A DNA stretch of 64,000 bases from Typhlomys cinereus. Its lineage: Eukaryota > Chordata > Mammalia > Rodentia > Platacanthomyidae. The DNA is taken from contig JALPQD010000411.1 of the NCBI GenBank assembly GCA_023101885.1, positions 1,243,909 to 1,307,908 on the forward strand. Reading direction: 5' to 3'. The translations under genes were made by a program, and so were the position numbers. A model generated the notes under the pieces. The model searched no databases and was not told where the DNA came from. It was given only the letters and a program-made list of their open reading frames with translations. This document shows, piece after piece, positions 44,313 through 56,573 of the stretch (positions are counted from its first letter, which is position 1; the number at the start of each line of letters is the position of its first letter).

Positions 44313-45390
44313 GAGGAGAGGGATATGTGAATGGCCAACCAGGCCTGCCAGCATCTGACAAAAATGGCATTCAATAAAAAGTTATTACTAAGACTTAAGT
44401 CAAATGACGGCAAGCTCTTTCTATTAAGGGCGAAGCAGTAACTATCTGAGGAATGCAGGCCAAAGGACACTACTGTGGCTATTTAACTCTGCTATAGCAA
44501 CCAGAAAAGTACCTATGAAAAGCAGTATGCAAATGTTGGGTGTGTCTGTGTTCCAATAAAACTTGATTGAAAGAAACACAGTTTGTTGTTCATGGTCTAA
44601 AATATTTATATGGCATGTCAACTTATCTAGCCATCTGCCTTAGAAACTTAAATTAAAACTGCAGTGGAATATATGGATTCCACAACCAGACAGAAATTCT
44701 TCGAGCTGATCTTTTTACAGTAGCACTAACAAATCAGTTCAGGCTCAAGGCTGTCAGACCATGCTTACAAGTATCTTGAGCATGTGTGTGAATGGGGGGG
44801 GGGTTGGAAGAAGGAGGAAAGAGAAAGGGAGAGAGAAAGAGAAAGAATGAGAGAAAACACATCTCCCGTCAAAAGACCATAAACTTCTATTTCTTCTGGC
44901 TCTTGGCACAATAATGAAATTAGAAGCCATGTGCCAACTATTTTGTCTTCTCTGGCACTAACTTGCAGCACTAGCAACTGCCATGTCTATGCCAGTCACC
45001 TAAATTATGCTCACTTAGGCGAACTGAGACATCCAAAGCAAGCAAGCACTTAATCGCAATTCCTGTTTCACTTCCCGGCTACAGTAGTTGCTTTATAGGC
45101 ACTTGAGATTCCCTGGGCCTATTGTTTTAAAAATGTATATTTCTTTGCCAGAAGAAAATATTTTCTGGATTGGAATCATCTGGGTTTTCAAAAGGCAGAG
45201 ACAGTTTCATATGACTTAATTCTGATGTTTACAATGTTTCATGGTCTTGGAAGCTGAAGATAGTTTTTATTTCATATTTTCCCCTGTATTCTACAAGCAT
45301 GCTGCAAGAATCTAATTCTAAGAATTAAGAATCTAATTCTAAAATGGACACTCGTATTCCTGTCTCTTCATAGAGACAGGAATTGTGTGC
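44313..45390. other. Upstream intron, unique
   Basis: G9 at 44794-44802 followed by GA-rich sequence to 44855. No gene. Confidence 0.4.
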
Positions 45391-45664
45391 ATGCGTGTGT
45401 GTGGGCATGTGTGCGTGTACACACAAGAAGGCACTTGAGTGCATGTGTGTGCCTCTGGCCTAAGGATAACTTCTGAAATCATCCTGAATTGCTCTACCTG
45501 CTCATTGCTTTGCTTTGTGGTTTCACAGGCTCTGCCTTCCAGGACTGAAAGTACAGTCCACCACCATTTCAGCCTGGCATTTTAACAGGGGATCAGGGAT
45601 CCGAACTCAGGTCTGTTTGCTTTTGAGGCAAATGCTTTAATCTCTAAGCCATCTCTAAAGCCCC
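45391..45664 (-). mobile_element. B4/B2-like SINE, antisense (first of a pair)
   Basis: GTGTGTGTGGGCATGTGTGC, CTCATTGCTTTGCTTTGTGG, TCCGAACTCAGGTCTGTTTG and TAAGCCATCTCTAAAGCCCC. Confidence 0.88.
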
Positions 45665-45800
45665 AAATATTTAAGTCTTTATAGTGATGAGTTTTTGGTT
45701 TCCACATCAATCTTTCCAAAATTATTCCATCTTGAATTTTTTTAAATGTTCTCCACCTATGGAGACTATAGAGTTTAGGGGTTTTTTTCTTTTCATGTAT

Positions 45801-45811
45801 TTATGTATAGG

Positions 45812-45850
<39 letters not shown>

Positions 45851-46119
45851 TTTTGCATGTGGAGAGGTGTGTTCAGTTTGTGTACAAGAAGACACTTGAT
45901 TGTGTCTGCATATAAAGGCCTAAAAGTAACTTCAGAAAGCATTGGATTACTCTTCCATCTTAGAGCTTACTCTGGGGCCTCCCAGGCCCACCTCCAGGGA
46001 TAAAATTTCAGGCTGCTGACATAGCCACCCAGCATTTTTATGTGGGGTCAGGGAATCCAAACTCAGGTCCTTTTGCTTACAAGGCAATGGCTTTAACCAC
46101 TGAGCCATCTCCCCAGCCC
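45801..46119 (-). mobile_element. B4/B2-like SINE, antisense (second of a pair)
   Basis: Opens with (GT)18 at 45813-45849. Ends AACCACTGAGCCATCTCCCC, AGCCC. GAGTTTAGGGG (45772) and GAGTTTAAAG (46122) may be a decayed target duplication. Confidence 0.9.
45813..45849. repeat. (TG)18 microsatellite
   Basis: Perfect run inside the tail of the antisense SINE. Confidence 0.97.
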
Positions 46120-47680
46120 TTGAGTTTAAAGTTTTAAAGCACACAAAACCACAATCCACTACTTGGAGCTTCCAATTTCCTCAGATGTGACAAGCCAGAA
46201 GACCACCAGAATCACACTCAAGAGCTGATGGGATTTCACTCACTGTTGGCATGAAGCTAGCAGACTGAGGGTCATCTTACTCGAATGTACTGGCGATTGT
46301 GATCCTCTAGTATCTTGCGTACACCTGTCAGAAAATGGCACCCACCAAGCTCCTCAGAGACATAAGACCCTCAGGATGCCAATGGTCCTTCTGCTTTGAG
46401 GATCTATCTGCTTCATTGGTGAAGGAACAAACCCAGAACTAGCACAGTGGAAGAACAAGGTTGAGAACGAAGCCTCCTGACTGATCAGGGATGGTAAACC
46501 AGAGAAGCCAAAATTGGGCCAATCAGGAATTAACCTGGGAGACCACTGGATAGGTTTTGTGTTTAAAAGAGATGCAATTGATTTAAAGACCTTTAGGCAA
46601 ATCAGCGCCAGAAATCTTCAGCAAGCATTTTAAAACCTTGAGTTTCAGAAGGTTTGGCTAAAAAATTAAGATTGCCTGGAACCATGTGGAACGTCGGTGG
46701 GCCTCGGTCAGTCAGTCAGTCAATCAGTCGGAGACACTAAGTCAATGTTTTGCTGGCAGCTTCTCCCAGACCGTGTGTGAATTTATACCTCCAAGAAGAG
46801 ACGCTGGCGCACAGCTTAAAACCAACCACAGATTCAGAGTGAATGGCAAGTACGATCGAAGCAAAGCCGATACCTCCCAAGATTTAATTTAAAAAAGAAA
46901 AGGTTTCGTTGCTACTGCACGATCGCTAACAGAGAAAAATACAAAAATAGGAAAATGGTTGCTGCAGACGGATTTCAGCCCAGGAAAGAGTACAGTTGCC
47001 GTCTCTCCGTCATTACACAGAGATGTGACCGGAAGCAAAGGCAGACAGAGAAACAAATACTACACGTTCGAGCCTCACATCAGATGTCATGAGCACGTAC
47101 GGTCTCCTCTGCGTTCACTGGGAACGTTGTGACGGCACCTTAGCACTTATCCAAGTTAAACGGGGACCACGGAGCACAGGAACATTGTGTGGGAAGGGAT
47201 AGCTTGTTGGATCCAATGCCACCACCCTGCCATTAGCTGAGATCTCTGTACCAAGACCTACAGACCAAGGTCCTCCTCCTGGCTGAGAACGAAGCTAATG
47301 GCTCAGCCTCACCCTTGCCCCGAGGCCAAGAGTTCTTTGAAGGACTCATCATGAAAGTATTAAATAATGCTTACCACAACAGGACTCCACGGTTGGGCTC
47401 TTCTAACCTAACTCCTTCTGGCCTACCAGAACACCGCCCATAGAGTGTTGCTCAAGCATTCAAGAGGGAAATAAAAGTCAGAATCAAATCTATCACATCT
47501 CCAAGATGCTGCAACCCTGGAGAACTCTCCCAGAAGGCTTCTCGGAGAGCTCTGCAGTGCGCCAAGTGGGCAGCAACCTCTTTCCACACAGTGAGAAAAA
47601 TCTATGTGGAAGATAGCTGAGCTTTCCCTCCCCCTCATCCTCCCCTGATAGTCGCTTACAACTCTGCGTGGGGCGCAGCA
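46120..47680. other. Upstream intron, unique
   Basis: 1.5 kb without a SINE. GTCAGTCAGTCAGTCAATCA at about 46707 is a short (TCAG)n. No gene. Confidence 0.45.
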
Positions 47681-47686
47681 TATGCA

Positions 47687-47701
47687 CGCACGCGCGTGCG
47701 C

Positions 47702-47744
<43 letters not shown>
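47687..47744. repeat. Alternating CG/CA tract: CACGCGCGTGCGCG plus (AC)21
   Basis: Purine-pyrimidine alternation of nearly 60 bases, the kind that adopts Z-DNA. Confidence 0.95.
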
Positions 47745-47747
<3 letters not shown>

Positions 47748-47799
47748 AATTTTCTTACACTTATGGAAACAATCCCTTATGAAAAGGCAAAGAGCAAAG

Positions 47800-48130
47800 T
47801 ATTCTTTAACAAATGCAAACGTGAGGACCTTCATTTGATCCTAGAGCACACGTTGGCTTGTGCTTATAGGCCCAGCACTGGGGTGCAGGCAGGATTCTTG
47901 GGGCTCACTGGCCAGCCAGCATAGCCAGATCAGCAAACTCCGGGTGTCAGTGAGACACTGTCTCAAAAACCAAGCTGGACAGCTCCTGAGGCTGCGACCC
48001 AAAGCTGACCTCTCTCTGGCCTCCATGAAAACCTACACACCCACATATGTGTACTCATGCATACATGAACACGGGTGTGCGTGTGTGTGTGTGCGTGTGT
48101 GTGTGTGTATACACTCCCACACACCCAGCA
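47800..48130 (+). mobile_element. B4 SINE
   Basis: GTGAGGACCTTCATTTGATC, GCTCACTGGCCAGCCAGCAT, AGTGAGACACTGTCTCAAAA, ACCTCTCTCTGGCCTCCATG, then (GT)n. Confidence 0.88.
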
Positions 48131-48700
48131 GAAATCAAATGTACATAGTTGGAAATGCAAATACAAACACCAAAACTACACGTGTGACATGTAGACGTTA
48201 TCTAATCCCACACTCTCTTTTGACCTCACTTATTGTCTCCCAAGAAAACAAGGCTGGAGGACACACACTGTCACTGACCTGTCATTGTAGCTGCCCTTTC
48301 TCCTGACTTCAACCTGACTTCAACTGCTCAGAGACTTCCTCTCTGTTCTCCTGGATTAGCACACGCATGCTATAGTGTAAACACTCCCCAACCCTTCCTC
48401 CCACCCCCCACACGCGGGTTCTCTCACGAGCTGGCTGAAAGCAGCCTTAGCTGCCAGCATTTCGTCACAGATGTACTCCAAGCATATCATACGCACATGT
48501 ACACGCAGCAGTCCAACTATCCACTTTGGTAGGTAGAGGTCTAAAAACAAGCAAAGCAAGCAAAACATACTCAAAACTAAGTTGCGATCCCTCCCTGACA
48601 TGCACATCCGCCCCTTCTCTGGGCATAGGTTGCCTCGTCCATCCCATGCAGTCACCAGCAGACCTGCAGAGGGGTGCCGTGTAGCAAGTGCCCGCTCTGG
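48131..48700. other. Upstream intron, unique
   Basis: No gene; minus frames at 48356-48715 lack recognisable domains. Confidence 0.4.
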
Positions 48701-49400
48701 GGTTTTTGATTCCATAATTCTATTCTCAGTGCAACACCAATCCCGTTAGTTCTTTTTCAGAAGGTGACAATTCTTACTACATCCCTGGCAAGCACACCAT
48801 CCAGCTCCTACGGAATCGCTGGTGAGACGCACCCTTACCTTCTATCTGGATCACTTCCACAGTCTCCTATCTGGATCCCTATTTCCACCACCCCCTCCTT
48901 CAGCTTACGCCTCTCAGGAATGTCAGCCCAAACATGGTCCTCCTCACTCCGTGGTTTCCCAGCTCAATCAAGACAGAAGCTAAAGGCCTCACCATGGGAT
49001 GTGCCTCCCCATCACTGACTTCTGTGACCTTCAAGGCCACATGCCTTACTGGTCTCTCCACACCCCTCCACTCTGACTTGCCCACTTTTACAAACACCTG
49101 CATGTTCTCATCTTGAGTCTGCTGCCCCCTGGGCTAGAGTACCCTTCCACATATACACACAACTTCCCCCCCCCCGCCCTTCCTGCTGGACCTCTCCAAC
49201 CATACCTGGGCATAGGTAACCTGTCAGGGAGGTCCTTCCTTACAGCCCAAGATCGAGCTACCACACCTCCCTGTTGCCTAAGAGTGGCCCACGTTACATT
49301 TCCCGCTTATATTGTACTTTTTATTAATATCATTAGATTACAAACTTCATGAAAACAAGTATTGAACAGTAAATAGCAAAATAATAATGAAATGAATGAA
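48700..49400 (+). mobile_element. L2 tract including 3' end
   Basis: Long C/T-rich L2 body, then ATTGTACTTTTTATTAATAT, ATTAGATTACAAACTTCATG and AATAATGAAATGAATGAA, which is the L2 3' end with its TGAA tail. Confidence 0.65.
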
Positions 49401-50140
49401 CAGACTTTACTGACAGAGAACTAAATAGTTAATATTTACCCATGGGATTCTATTAAAAGAACATCCCTGGATAGTTTTCAGCCTCAAAACATACTTATTT
49501 GTAAATTACATTTGTTTGAGGTAACTGTTTTAATTACTAACATCTCAGATCAACAGAAAACAGAGGTCGTGATAATTCGGAAACTCTGCAATTAATTATA
49601 GCAAAATATTTTTCATTAAATCATTAAGGTATTTCCAAAATAGCCAGGGAACTTTTTTAAAAAAGCAAAATACTTTTTAAATAAGCTAAAGAGAATAATA
49701 TAGTAAGCAACAAGAATTAGCAATTTCCCAGAATTTTTTTCAAAAGAAAAATAATTACTTGCTACCAAAATTTCACAACATCTTACTAAAACTCATACTG
49801 AAATATGAGGGAATTTCCCTTATTTTCAAGATTAAAATCTGTGACATTAAAGGTGTTTAATTTTTTAACATATTTCTCATTTACTAAGTATCCATTCACT
49901 TTAAGTAAAATTTAACACATTATTGTAACAAAGTGGCAACTCTTAAGATAATATTTATTAGGGTATAAAATTCACTCCCCCAAAAAATATACTTTAAATC
50001 CAAGCTAAGATAGATAGGCCAAGGAAATAAGCAAAGGCCCAGCAACCAAGATGTGAGGCTGCATCCCACACTTCCACTTATCTAAGGTTCAGGTCTAATC
50101 CCCGACCTCATTCTTTGATCTTGTTTTACCTTAAGTCAAG
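49401..50140. other. AT-rich, repeat-free intron block
   Basis: Rich in ATTA/TAAT homeodomain-type cores (TTAATTACTAAC near 49530, GCAATTAATTATAG near 49590). No gene. Confidence 0.45.
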
Positions 50141-50146
50141 AATTAA

Positions 50147-50918
50147 GGCTAGGGAGATGGATCAGTGGGCAAGGTGCTGTCATAGTTAGGCACAGGTATC
50201 AACTTGACAGTTGAGGGTTTGAGCTCTGGGAATATTTGTGGAGAATTAGTGATTGACTTAAACCCAGAACGAACCTGCAGGAGATTGTCTAGCTGATGGG
50301 GAAGGCCCAGCCCATGGTGGGTGGGACTAGGCCTTGAACAGATGAATAAAATACAGACAGTCAGTTGAGGAAGTTGGCATCTTTGTGTACACTTGGCCAG
50401 ACGTGCTGGTCTGGCAAGGATCATCCCTCTCTCAGCCATTATGTGGAAATGGTGTGGCCAGTTCTCTTGGCCCTGGTGCTGGTGCGTGCTCTCCCATCAA
50501 GCTGGAGTAAAAACTGTAACAAGTAATTGTAAGAAAAAATAAATTCCTTGTTCCCTTAAAGCCGTTTGATGGTGATTTGTCAGCAACCATGCAGGCGAAC
50601 TGCATGAATGTGAGGACCTGGGTTCGGCTCCTCAGAACCCCTGTACGAGCTAGATGCTTAGTGTGGAGGCTGTAGTGTGTGATTGTAATCCCAGCGCTCT
50701 TACAGGGAGATGGAAGGTGGAGTCAGGAGGATCCTTGGAAGCTCATAGGCCAGCCCGCCTGGAGGACACCAGCAAAAGACAGAGATCCTGTTTCAGATCC
50801 AAACATCCAAGGCTGTGCTCAGACCTACAAGTCCATGCCACGGAGCATATTCAAACGCACTCAAGCATGAACATACGCATGTATACGTATGCACAAGCAT
50901 ACACATGCACACACATAA
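50147..50918 (+). mobile_element. B4 SINE interrupted by a URR1-like element
   Basis: The head (GGCTAGGGAGATGGATCAGT) ends at 50179 and the rest resumes at about 50605 (GTGAGGACCTGGGTTCGG, GTGTGTGATTGTAATCCCAG). AATTAAGGCT occurs at 50141-50150 and 50919-50928 as the SINE's target duplication. Confidence 0.88.
50180..50604 (+). mobile_element. URR1-like hAT element, copy 2, nested
   Basis: TCATAGTTAGGCACAGGTAT to GCAGGCGAACTGCA; collinear with the copies at 15295 and 62716. It sits inside the SINE head, so it inserted later. Confidence 0.85.
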
Positions 50919-50928
50919 AATTAAGGCT

Positions 50929-53070
50929 GTGATTCCCTGGACCACATACTTTCATATTCACCCTCCCAATCAGCCCCATCTGCAGACACGCTCCCCACGC
51001 AGCCTTGAAAAAACAGGTTCTGAGCTCGGTCATTGTTCTCATCTTTTCTCTCCTTAGGTTTTTCCTCTGTGGATACAAATTTCTTCTCTATTAATATAAG
51101 AAAAGGCCCTGTCTCTATCCCTGGACTGAAACCCAGTATTTCTGAAGGTATAACTTATTTTTATAGTGGAAAAAACTCTTTCACCCAACAAGGAGTTTAC
51201 TCTCCCAGCAGGGTCTGATCCAGTGTTTCGGGAAAGAAAATACAGTTGACTGTAAAAGTAGAGCGCCAGCAGAACACACTAATGGCTCTTTGGCATTTCC
51301 TCTCTCCAAACCCAGACATACTTCTTCAGTTTAGAAACAAGGACACACAGGGAAATTCAGAGAAGGCTCTAGACTGTGGTCCGGAAGCAAACATGAAGAC
51401 ACTTTCAGATACCCAACACGCCCTCCACTGACTAGAGGCAGAGACGAGGCACAAACTTTGCTCCTGGTGTTCACACGACCGTCTCAAGGGGCCCTGTGGT
51501 ATTCCTTCCAACAAGGGTTTCAGGATTTACCTGTCCAGAATCATTTGCACATCTCCCTCTGCCCTATCTAGACCATCAGATTTGAGATGACTCGAGGTGA
51601 GGAAACGCAGCTTCCAGAGAAGACAGCTATTCGTTCAATTCATGTGATGAAGGAAGAAAGGGATGGAGGAGCCCAGTGCTCCTGTTTTCTTGATCTAAGG
51701 AACTAAGTTCCACCATGGCCTGGAGCTTCTGGGAAAGGGCTGGAAGAGTTCACATAGGGAATTTTTGGGAAAGGGTGAAAAGGTAGCAAGGGATTTCATG
51801 GTTCTAATAAGTTGTCTTCCAGGGGATGGGGAACATTTAATGATACTTTATGTGTCATATGTGAAAAATCTCAGCCTCCTTCAAAGATCTTAGGACAGCT
51901 CCTAACTGCACACCTCAAATGCACATGATTCCTACAGGAGTAGGGGGGCCTTGAAGGAGGAGGCACTAAGACAACTGACAAGATGACGTCATGGCTGTCA
52001 AAGAGCAGAAGAACCAGGACAGAGCAGTCAGCACAGGCCTGCTACCTCCAGACCCACAGCACCCTGCGAGCACAGGGGATTCCCACAGATGCGGTGGATT
52101 AGGCGTGTCTCACATGACTCGGGCTTTCTGCGCCTTGATGTTGGATGGGATTAAGTTTTATTTATCCTTGCATTTGCTGTTTTTCAAAGAGCAAGTAAAT
52201 GGAGACATTTGCTGCTGGGCTGTCACTCACCATTTCCATAAATAACGCAGGGTTGCTTATGTGAAGAGGAGAAAGTCTGACTCAATGGACAGACATCTAC
52301 GGCTGTGTGTGCACCACACAACAAATCCCACGCCTTAGTCACAAGGCAAAATGAGAACCATTTCCCTCAAGGGTCCCATGTTGTCTCCACTCCTCTCTCT
52401 GAGAATTTGGATCCTATGGGATCTATGTAGTTTTCTTACAAAATCAAAGTCCGGGGAAGGAAATTAAGACACAATCCATCCTCATCCTCAGGCACAGGCC
52501 TCCTTCCTCAACTACTGTCTTCCCCACAAGCAGTTTCCCTCCCTAGGAAGCCTTTCTCAATTTCTCTATTTTCTATTTCTCTTTTGGTCTCTCCCTCCCT
52601 TAACCATCCGAGGTCCAGAAGAGTGGCGGAGGACGCCCAATCCTCCTGGCTCTGCCCACCTTCTGTCTCCGTAGGTTTCTTCAGTGTGCCACTTCCTTCA
52701 GTCTCAAACGAAAGAAAAGTTTGTGCTCCTGACCTCCCTTTCTGCCACTAACAGATGTCTCACTGGAGGACTGTCCATCTTTGAGAGGACAGACAGTCCA
52801 TGGGAAACCGATACAGAAAGAGAACACAGGGTGGGGGTGGGGGAGCAGAGTCCACAGGGACGGGACCTGAAGTGGGGCGTACACGGGCAGATAGATCAGG
52901 AGAGGAAAAAGGGATGGCTCGCAGTGATTGGCGAGTGGAAGCCAAGATGAATCCCATTCTGGTACCTTCACGAAGGGGTCTTGGAGAGATACGAGGAAGG
53001 AACCGACCTAGTCGACTTTACCAAATTTAAACTGTGCAAAAAGGGGAGAGAAAATGTCAAAGGGCAGAGC
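50929..53070. other. Long repeat-poor upstream intron
   Basis: 2.1 kb with no SINE recognised. Many short overlapping frames; none recognisable. Candidate region for conserved non-coding sequence. Confidence 0.45.
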
Positions 53071-53072
53071 AG

Positions 53073-53345
53073 AGGGGCTGAGAAGATAACTCAGCCAGTA
53101 AAGTGCTTCTCTTCAAGCACAGGACCTGAGTGCTGGGCACGGTGCTACTTGATTGTCTTCCCAGTGTCCCAGAGTAGAAACGGGGATCCCTGGGGCTTGG
53201 CCAGCCTCGCCTACTTGGCCAGTGTAGACCAGTGTATGGTCCAGTGAGACTTTGTCTCAAAATTTAAAAAAAAGGAGGAATGACGTCAAAGTTTGAGTTC
53301 TGGTTGCCACATGTGCATGCTCTTGTGCACATGTACATATATACA

Positions 53346-53396
<51 letters not shown>
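53073..53396 (+). mobile_element. B4 SINE ending in (AC)24
   Basis: GGGGCTGAGAAGATAACTCA, GATCCCTGGGGCTTGGCCAG, GTGAGACTTTGTCTCAAAAT, then CA run 53349-53396. Confidence 0.9.
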
Positions 53397-53397
<1 letters not shown>

Positions 53398-54186
53398 AAG
53401 GTTGGCAGAGGCGGTACCCAAACCTCCAGAGTCCTCAGCAGACACCTGTGCCAGTGAAGCTGTCCGGCCAGAGGCAGACGCCTTGACAGATGCTCAGATC
53501 CTTCACGCGGGCAAGAATCGTCCTTTGGAAGCAAAACTCACATCATTTCAGTGCATGTCTTTCTCACATCTGCTAAAACAACTCTTGCTTGATGGCCCAA
53601 ACCAAAAGAACCTACTGAAGCAACTAATCACATAGAAAATTAGCATTTTTAGATCTCTGAATTTTAGAATTTATATCTCTGAATTTCATTAAGAATGACA
53701 GCACCAGGGAATCCAAGCTTGTAGAACACCGATTCTGTCTTTTAGTTAATTTTGTTCTTATACAAACCCCTTTGCCTTAGCTTCTAGAAAACTCTATCAG
53801 TGGCCTCCAACTACTTCTCTGAAGGATTACTTTACCATAAGGAATATTCAACTTTTCACAAATTCACCATATCATCTATGGTTATATTCCAGTATAAATG
53901 ATGAACACAGAATGATAAGTTGCCACTAAAAAGCAAGTTACCGACATGTGATTCCAAATCATAACTTTTCATAGCTGTCCGCTAACTCTTTTTAGTTTAT
54001 CCATTCTGAACGTCCTTTTTTTTTTTCCTTTGACCTCATAGTATACAGCCTTCCTGTTGAATTCTGTAATCTTTATAAAATACATGCAGGAATTCCCCAA
54101 TACTTCTTTCTTCAAGAGGTGAAGTCTAAAAAATGGAGTAAGATGGATGTGATCACTGTGACTTTAGAGAGCAGAAAGAAGTAACA
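53397..54186. other. Upstream intron, unique
   Basis: No gene; AT-rich from 53630. Confidence 0.4.
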
Positions 54187-54188
54187 AA

Positions 54189-54458
54189 GGGGTGGAGAGA
54201 TGGCTCAAAGGTTAAAACCAAAAGCAAAAGGACCTGAGCTCAGATCTCCAGATCCCATGGAAAGTGCCAGGCAGAGACCTGTAATTCTAGCCCTGAAGCT
54301 GGAGCCTGGGAAACCCCTGAGCAAAGAAATAAAATGGAATTGCAATCCGGGATGATTCCAGATGTCACCTTGGGCCCTCACAGGCACACACACTCACTTG
54401 ATGGAGTGCACTCTTGTACACACACCTGAAAGCACATATATGCCCACACACGAGCAAA

Positions 54459-54460
<2 letters not shown>
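54189..54460 (+). mobile_element. tRNA-derived SINE (same subfamily as 1082)
   Basis: GGGGTGGAGAGATGGCTCAA, GGACCTGAGCTCAGATCTCC, CCGGGATGATTCCAGATGTC and TTGGGCCCTCACAGGCACAC. Confidence 0.9.
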
Positions 54461-54492
<32 letters not shown>

Positions 54493-54620
54493 GCACACAC
54501 ACACACACACACGCACACACACACACACGCGCGCGCGCACACACACGCACACACACACGCGCGCACACACACGCACACACACACACGCACACACACACGC
54601 ACACACACACGCGCACACAC
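54461..54620. repeat. 160-base compound (CA)/(CG)n tract
   Basis: CA runs broken by CG steps, including CGCGCGCGCAC near 54529. It alternates purine and pyrimidine almost throughout. Confidence 0.97.
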
Positions 54621-54966
54621 GAGGTACTACAGCTGCTATTTTGCACTGGATTGCTGATGGAGGGAGAACCAACGTCCCCTGGCTGAGGACTCTCCAGCAG
54701 CCCATGTAACAAAGAACTGAAGCCTCCTGCCAACTGTCATAAGAGGAAACCTTCCTGAAGCCAGATCTTCCTCTCCCTGCCTGCCAACCCTGGGGACGGT
54801 GGTGAGTCCTGATGCTGTGACTGTAACTTCATGAAAGACCCTAAGCCAGGGCCAGACAGTCAAAATACCTCCAAGCCGCTCACCCACAGAACCTGTAGAA
54901 TAGCATCACTTGCTTTCAATAATTAAGGTGTGAATAACAGGTAATACAATAGAGAACACAAACAAA

Positions 54967-55026
54967 CGTGTGTGTGTGTGTGTGTCTGTGTGTGTGTCTA
55001 TGTGTGTCTGTGTATGTGTCTGCATA
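54967..55026. repeat. (GT)n with TC interruptions
   Basis: GTGTGTG units separated by TCTGTG/TCTATG steps. Confidence 0.9.
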
Positions 55027-55073
55027 TGTTCTTCTGCTTTCCTTTTACCAAGATTTTGAGAACACAGACTGTA

Positions 55074-55440
55074 ATAGTTACTCTTAACTGCTACTATGAG
55101 AGAATATTCAAAGTCAAGCAACTTAAAGGAGAAAAGGAGGTTTATTCCGCTTATGGTCCCAGAGGGGAGAAACAGTCTTTCATGGCAGAGGCGACATGGC
55201 TGGGGGCTAAAGCTGGAAGCAGGCTACATCACTGCGAACATCCTGGAGTCTCTCTTCAAAGTCTTCTGTTGTATGGTTCCTTTTTTCTGGTCTGCTACTG
55301 AGAGGTTCCGATCAGATCTAGGGCTGGTCTTTGTGTTATAATGTATTGATCTGCATGATCTCTTCAGCTAGTCTGACAGCTGATCTTAGTTAATGCCAGG
55401 TATGCCCAAGTTGACACCCAAGATTAACTATCACAAAGAC
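55074..55440 (-). mobile_element. URR1/hAT-like repeat, antisense
   Basis: ATGAGAGAATATTCAAAGTC, AAAGGAGGTTTATTCCGC, TCATGGCAGAGGCGACATGG and CCCAAGTTGACACCCAAG then ATTAACTATCACA, close in layout to 26505. Confidence 0.65.
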
Positions 55441-55789
55441 ACAGAAAGCACGGGCCTTTCTAAGCCCACAAAGCACTGCGCGACTAAAGTACTATCTGTC
55501 TACCAGAAATGCCTACACATTTTCATGCAGGCCCCAATCTAGTCGTTCCCAATAGTACCTACTTTGCAGACAAAGGAACCACAGAGATGTTCAGCAGATG
55601 CCTGACCAAAGCCTTATTGTTAGGAAATGGCAGAGGTGGGAACTTTGGTTTCTGCCTAATTTCCAATCATGGTTTGATGTCTTCACTGTCTGCCAGCGGA
55701 AATAGTCTGTCCATTAGCAAGGCCTATCCTTGCAATGGCGTTCCTGATGGAAACAGCATGACGCTAAGACGTTGAGAAGGGAGGGCTGA

Positions 55790-55990
55790 GGGAGAGATAT
55801 ATACACACTGAGCATCTGCTCTGTGATTATATGTACCAGTGTGCTAGAGACATAGTCATCTCAGTTCATCGTCACAATGGTCCCAGAACATGTTGCTTTA
55901 TGTGATGAAAAAACTAACAGTCACAGGTTAAGGGATAGGGAACAATTAGTCACTCGTTAGTCAACCCTGCCCTCCAAGATCCCAAATTTT
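55790..55990 (-). mobile_element. Probable MIR, antisense
   Basis: TGTGATGAAAAAACTAACAG then TCACAGGTTAAGGG and a preceding CATCTCAGTTCATCGTCAC resemble antisense MIR. Confidence 0.5.
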
Positions 55991-56557
55991 AAAACAGAGG
56001 AAAAGATCCCCACAGAATTATGTCAGCTGACCCATCTGCACAAGTTGCAAAATGATGAGTTGTAAATCAATGCATTCATTATGCAAATGCAAGAGGATGT
56101 CACACCTGGTCAGCTCCTCACAGAGAAATGCGAGCAAAGCTCAAGCCAACATCAACACTTAACCAGAGAAAAATCTTGAAGCGCTTCTGAGTATAGGGAA
56201 GTTTAGTCCTAGGATGCTTGATTTCATGACTGTGGGATTAAGGACACAGACTGAAGCAAGATCTGAGCATGAATTTTTGTTTCTACTTAATTTCCAGACA
56301 CAATTTGATGTCTTGACTGAAAACAGATTCGGCCAGCAGTAGCAGCCTGCTGATCAGAAAAGCTTATTTCACATCTGATTTATTCTTGTTAAACTCAAAA
56401 ATTCTGATCAGTAGTTCTATATCCATATAACTAGTTTGAAATTCTCGCAAAGAGTAAAATTTGAAGATTTGTGAGTATATTGAGGATTCTACTTTCTATT
56501 CACCTAAAACAAACTTACACAAAGAACTAAACTGAAACTTTTTTAATTAATGAAATT
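55991..56557. other. Upstream intron, unique
   Basis: No gene or nameable repeat. Confidence 0.4.
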
Positions 56558-56573
56558 TGTTATGACAATTTCT

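Noticed and set aside
54362..54733. Long His/Thr and Cys/Val frames on both strands
   Set aside because: Pure products of the CA/GT tract.
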